Assembly (NCBI GenBank): GCA_963727535.1
Contig: CAVSGR010000004.1
Span: forward strand, 397,744-461,743
Source: RBG-16-34-14 sp963727535
GTDB taxonomy: Bacteria; Bacteroidota; Ignavibacteria; Ignavibacteriales; Ignavibacteriaceae
DNA: 64,000 bases
Direction: 5' to 3'
The notes below the pieces were generated by a model. The model was not told where the DNA came from. It did not search any database and saw nothing but the letters and a program-made list of their open reading frames with translations. Positions 60,943 to 64,000 of this stretch are shown here, piece after piece. Every line of letters starts with the position of its first letter. Position 1 is the first letter of the stretch. A program made the position numbers and the translations under genes.

Positions 60943-61480
60943 GATGAGCACCTCTTCTCTCCAGCAACTCTCGGCGGTGATCCTTGCGGCTCCGCGCCCG
61001 GCGAGAGAGATCCTGGTATTCATGCCCCTCAGTGGGCATGCAACACTTGACCGACGCGGCGGGCCCGGTTAGCGACCGCAGCGGCCGCGGCGATCGTTTA
61101 CCTTCTTACAAGATGAGATTGACTGATGGGCACTCCCTCTATACGTAAAGAAGTCACGTTTGGTCTGGAAATGTTCGCGCCGCCGGCTCGGATTATTCCG
61201 CACAGCCGGCCAACCGTACTGGACGATCGCTTTTGGCCCCATCTTGTTCTTTTACCAAATCTTACGCCGATTTGGCCACGTTGGTTTTCAGGCCGGTGAA
61301 TTACAAGTTGGTAACAACCTAAGTCGCGTATTTTCGCCTTCTTAAGCCAGGGCAGCCTCGGAGTAGATTCGGTGGCCCAACTGGGTCGATGTTACCAGTT
61401 AACCGCACTTTTTGCCGTGCTTTAACCGCGGCATCCCTTCGTGCAAACCACATGCCGCATTCTTGCGGGAGGGCTCGAGA
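60943..61480. other. Divergent intergenic region
   Basis: It lies between the leftward sigma factor and the rightward exported protein and should hold both promoters. GGAGAAGAGG precedes the sigma start by about ten bases. No gene that I recognise is in it. Confidence 0.5.
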
Positions 61481-62853
61481 ATGGATTCCAGCCACAGTGT
61501 CCACGCCATCCTGGCCGTGGTTTTGTCATTACTGGCCCCCGGATTGCTAGGGGCCGCCGATTTGTCCGCCAAGCAAAGCCTCAAAAGCAGGCACCAGATC
61601 GGCGAATTGACCCGCGTGGAAGTGGCCCTGCAAGTTGGCGGCGATCTGAAGTCATGGTCGAACAGAAGCCAAAAAACCTGCCCATGAGCGTGATCGCCAA
61701 TTTGAAGTATGACGAGCAGTTGCTGGCCGTTGACGAAACTGGCCGTCCCAGCCGATCGCTTCGCTACTACGACGATACGCGGGCGGTGATCAAGGTAGAC
61801 CAAGGGGGGGAGAAGCCGAAGCTCGACGCGGCGCATCGCTTGATCGCCGACGCAGCGGACGGCGGACGCCTCCCCGGTATTGTTCTGCCCCACGGCTGCC
61901 TTGAGCCGAGAAGAGCTCGACCTGATCGACGTGCCGGGTGGCAGCCTGTTGGTCGATGACCTGTTGCCAACCGAGCCGGTGGCATTTGGCGACAGTTGGA
62001 AGCTTTCGGACCAGTGCCTGACCAATATCCTTTGCATTGGATGCCGTCAGTTGGACCGACGTCACCTGCGTGTTGGGCGAGACAAGGACGGCGTGACGGA
62101 AATTGCCGCCGCCGGCTCGGTCAATGGCGCCGCCGGCGGCGTCAGCACCGAGATCGAACTGAAGATCAAATATCGCTACGACGTCGGCGCCAGCGGATCA
62201 CCTATCTGGCGATGTTGATCAAGGAGAAGCGGGCGGTCGGGCACATCGGGCCGGGGCTCGACACCGTCGCCAAGCTGATCGTGTCGATCAGACCGCTGGC
62301 AGCGTCTGAGCACCTGACGCCCGAGGCGGTCGCCAGCGTCCCGCAGGAGCTTACCCCTGAGCTGACGGTGCTGGACTATGCGGCGCCGACGAGCCAGTTC
62401 CGCTTTCCCTACGACCGCCGCTGGTACCTGACGGCCGACGATGCCAAGCTGGCCATTCTGCGGCTCATGGACAAGGGCGAGCTGGTGGCTCAGTGCAACG
62501 TGTCGCTGCTGCCGGGCGAGAAGAAATCTCCGGTCACGCTGCAAGAATTCCAGCACGACGTCGAGACTTCGTTGGGCAAGAGCTTCGGGCAATTCACTCA
62601 CGCCTCGCAGAGCCAGAACGAGGCTGGCTACCTGGTGCTACGCGTGGTCGCCCGCGGCGTGGTCTCCGAGCTGCCGATCGAATGGGTCTACTACCTGATC
62701 CAGGATTCCGACGGCCGCCGCGTTTCGCTGGCTTTCACCTACGAACAAGAGCTGACCGAACGTTTTGCGCAAGCCGACCGGGCGATGGTGCAGCAGTTGC
62801 GCCTGTTGCCGGGGGCCACGCCCACCGCTGCCAAACCGGTCCAGCAGCAGTAG
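61481..62853 (+). pseudogene. Planctomycete exported hypothetical protein, several frameshifts
   Basis: It starts MDSSHSVHAILAVVLSLLAPGLLGA (signal peptide). Joined pieces are QIGELTRVEVALQVGGDLK; KNLPMSVIANLKYDEQLLAVDETG; REELDLIDVPGGSLLVDDLLPTEPVAFGDSW; ITYLAMLIKEKRAVGHIGPGLDTVAKLIVSI; ending TERFAQADRAMVQQLRLLPG. Shifts occur near 61650, 61880, 62030 and 62200. The stable C-terminal part (62220-62853) has FRFPYDRRWYLTADDAKLAILRLMD. The family is unknown to me. Function unknown. Confidence 0.68.
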
Positions 62854-62965
62854 TAGGCGGCAATCCGGCCGCATTGCCTTTCTTTCGCACGACAGTAGCG
62901 ATAGGCTTTCGGAAAGAGCGCTCGCTGCCTTTTGGCGGATCGGTTTTAGCCGGGAGCCGGATGGA

Positions 62966-63775
62966 ATGATTCGTCGCCAACCAGTCGAGCCGGAAGCCCC
63001 CGACGGCTACTGGATTCTGATTTCGCAAGTCGATCACGCGCGGTTGGCGGGTCGCCTGGCCGCGCATTGGGGCGCACCTCCCGTTGCACGGCTGGTGGCC
63101 CCCGACGAGTTGCTGTGGGCGATTGAGCATCACGACGATGGCTGGAGCGAGTGGGAACAAACTCCCGACGTCGATCCCGAGACGGGCCGCCCGCGATCTT
63201 TCACGGAAATGCCGCTGGACGAGGGGCTGGCGATTTGGAGCCGGTCGATCAACGCCGCCGCCAAACATGGGCCGCTGGCCGGCTATGTCGTGGCAGGGCA
63301 TTTCTGTGCCCTGCTGCGCCGTTTCAATGCGGCCTGGAAGGACGATTCCGAGGCCACGCAATTGGCCCGGCGATTCCTGGCGACGTACGACGTGATGCGC
63401 GATGGTTGCTTGCGAGATTGGCTGGCACGGTCGGGCGAGCATACGCCGCAACTGGCGGAGAAGGCGCTTGCACAACTGCAGATGTTCGACGCGTTGAGCT
63501 TGTGGTTTTGCTGCCACCAGCGGCCTGAGCCCGAGGATTTTTCCACAACCTCGGGAGCCGTTGTGCGATTTGCTTTGGCCGTCTCGCCCAAAAACGACGA
63601 ACGGCAACGCGTCGAGATCCGGCCTTGGCCCCTGTCGGTCGACTCATTGAATCTCGAAATTGCCGGTCGCCGGGTGCCGGTGCGGCGTTACCGGGACCGC
63701 TCGGATTTGGCCGCGGTTTCGTCACAACCCGAGCAACTGCGTTGGCGGCTGGAACCGGCCGGCGCAAAAAGTTGA
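62966..63775 (+). CDS. DUF3891-family protein
   Basis: A 269-residue protein, the only long intact gene of this segment. Start chosen at 62966 (MIRRQPVEPEAPDGYWILISQVDHARLAG). Conserved His/Asp positions, ISQVDHARL, AIEHHDDGWSEWE, AGHFCALLRRF and MFDALSLWFCCH, suggest an HD-like metal site typical of DUF3891. The activity is unproven. It is encoded 113 bases downstream of the exported protein. Confidence 0.82.
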   Translation: MIRRQPVEPEAPDGYWILISQVDHARLAGRLAAHWGAPPVARLVAPDELLWAIEHHDDGWSEWEQTPDVDPETGRPRSFTEMPLDEGLAIWSRSINAAAKHGPLAGYVVAGHFCALLRRFNAAWKDDSEATQLARRFLATYDVMRDGCLRDWLARSGEHTPQLAEKALAQLQMFDALSLWFCCHQRPEPEDFSTTSGAVVRFALAVSPKNDERQRVEIRPWPLSVDSLNLEIAGRRVPVRRYRDRSDLAAVSSQPEQLRWRLEPAGAKS

Positions 63776-63952
63776 CCGCCGGGCGCAAACCCAACTATAC
63801 TCAATAGTTCCACGCGGCAATCGGCACGGTGGCAAAATTCGGCACGGTGTCAAAGTGCTGCGCCGGCTGGGTTCGGTCGCCAGATAGTCGGCCCGATTCG
63901 CTCACTTCGCTCAACGTCACTCGCGAAAACCAAAGAGAGCATCGTTCACCAT

Positions 63953-64000
63953 GTGCCACGTTTCGATGATGCAACTCCGCCGTGGCTGGTGCTCGCTGGC
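63953..64000 (+). CDS. Start of an unidentified gene, cut by window edge
   Basis: GTG at 63953 opens MPRFDDATPPWLVLAG and stays open to the right edge. An AGAGAG stretch lies 15 bases upstream. Too short to identify. Confidence 0.3.
   Translation, partial: MPRFDDATPPWLVLAG

Overview
The window is a composite. Positions 1 to about 54,240 are AT-rich and read as one chromosome of the Bacteroidota/Chlorobi side of bacteria, most likely an Ignavibacteria-type organism. The evidence is low-GC codon use, bshC (bacillithiol synthesis), a Znu-type metal importer paired with an outer-membrane barrel, and many short GC-rich palindromes between genes. From about 54,240 to 57,070 the DNA is AT-rich but carries unrelated, broken genes: a TPR/peptidase-MA protein, a Y1 transposase and an RluA-type pseudouridine synthase. 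From about 57,100 to the end it is GC-rich and planctomycete-like: tRNA-tuf operon, a sigma factor with a fused helix-turn-helix, and a DUF3891 protein. Nearly every long gene there is split by single-base indels. I read the two boundaries as probable assembly joins rather than biology.

Layout of the main segment. 1-9.9 kb: comEC end, zinc-finger protein, two tRNA-Ser genes each with a small GIY-YIG gene, a ZIP transporter, a MATE exporter, an eIF2B-like enzyme and a DnaQ-UvrC-like fusion. 9.9-16.7 kb: ymdB, a decayed methyltransferase/DUF3644 pair, folD-deoC, an orphan HicB-like protein, trmH-like and aroA. 16.7-21.7 kb: bshC opposite a radical SAM / membrane flippase-like / glycosyltransferase operon. 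21.8-27.6 kb: a secreted tryptophan/tyrosine-rich protein and a zinc/manganese uptake cluster. 27.7-32.0 kb: a third tRNA-Ser with a GIY-YIG gene and an approximately 4 kb island bounded by a 15-bp repeat of the tRNA 3' end. 32.1-43.2 kb: housekeeping genes (glutaryl-CoA dehydrogenase, guaB, purD, lspA, beta-CASP nuclease and others).

43-53.3 kb is accessory DNA. Five single-gene units on the minus strand each end in a 190-240 bp imperfect palindrome built like an integron attC site. This is an integrase-less cassette array. Two of the five attC sites carry an IS110/IS1111-group element inserted at the same place. Both elements keep a conserved noncoding tail with variable loops after the transposase, as expected for a bridge RNA.

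The most unusual signals are these. (1) All three tRNA-Ser genes of the main segment are paired with a small GIY-YIG gene and with duplicated pieces of the same tRNA, which suggests a tRNA-Ser-specific mobile element that rebuilds the tRNA it enters. (2) Mini-palindromes are inserted inside the displaced tRNA pieces. (3) The attC array is hit by two IS1111-type elements. (4) guaB has no canonical start codon.
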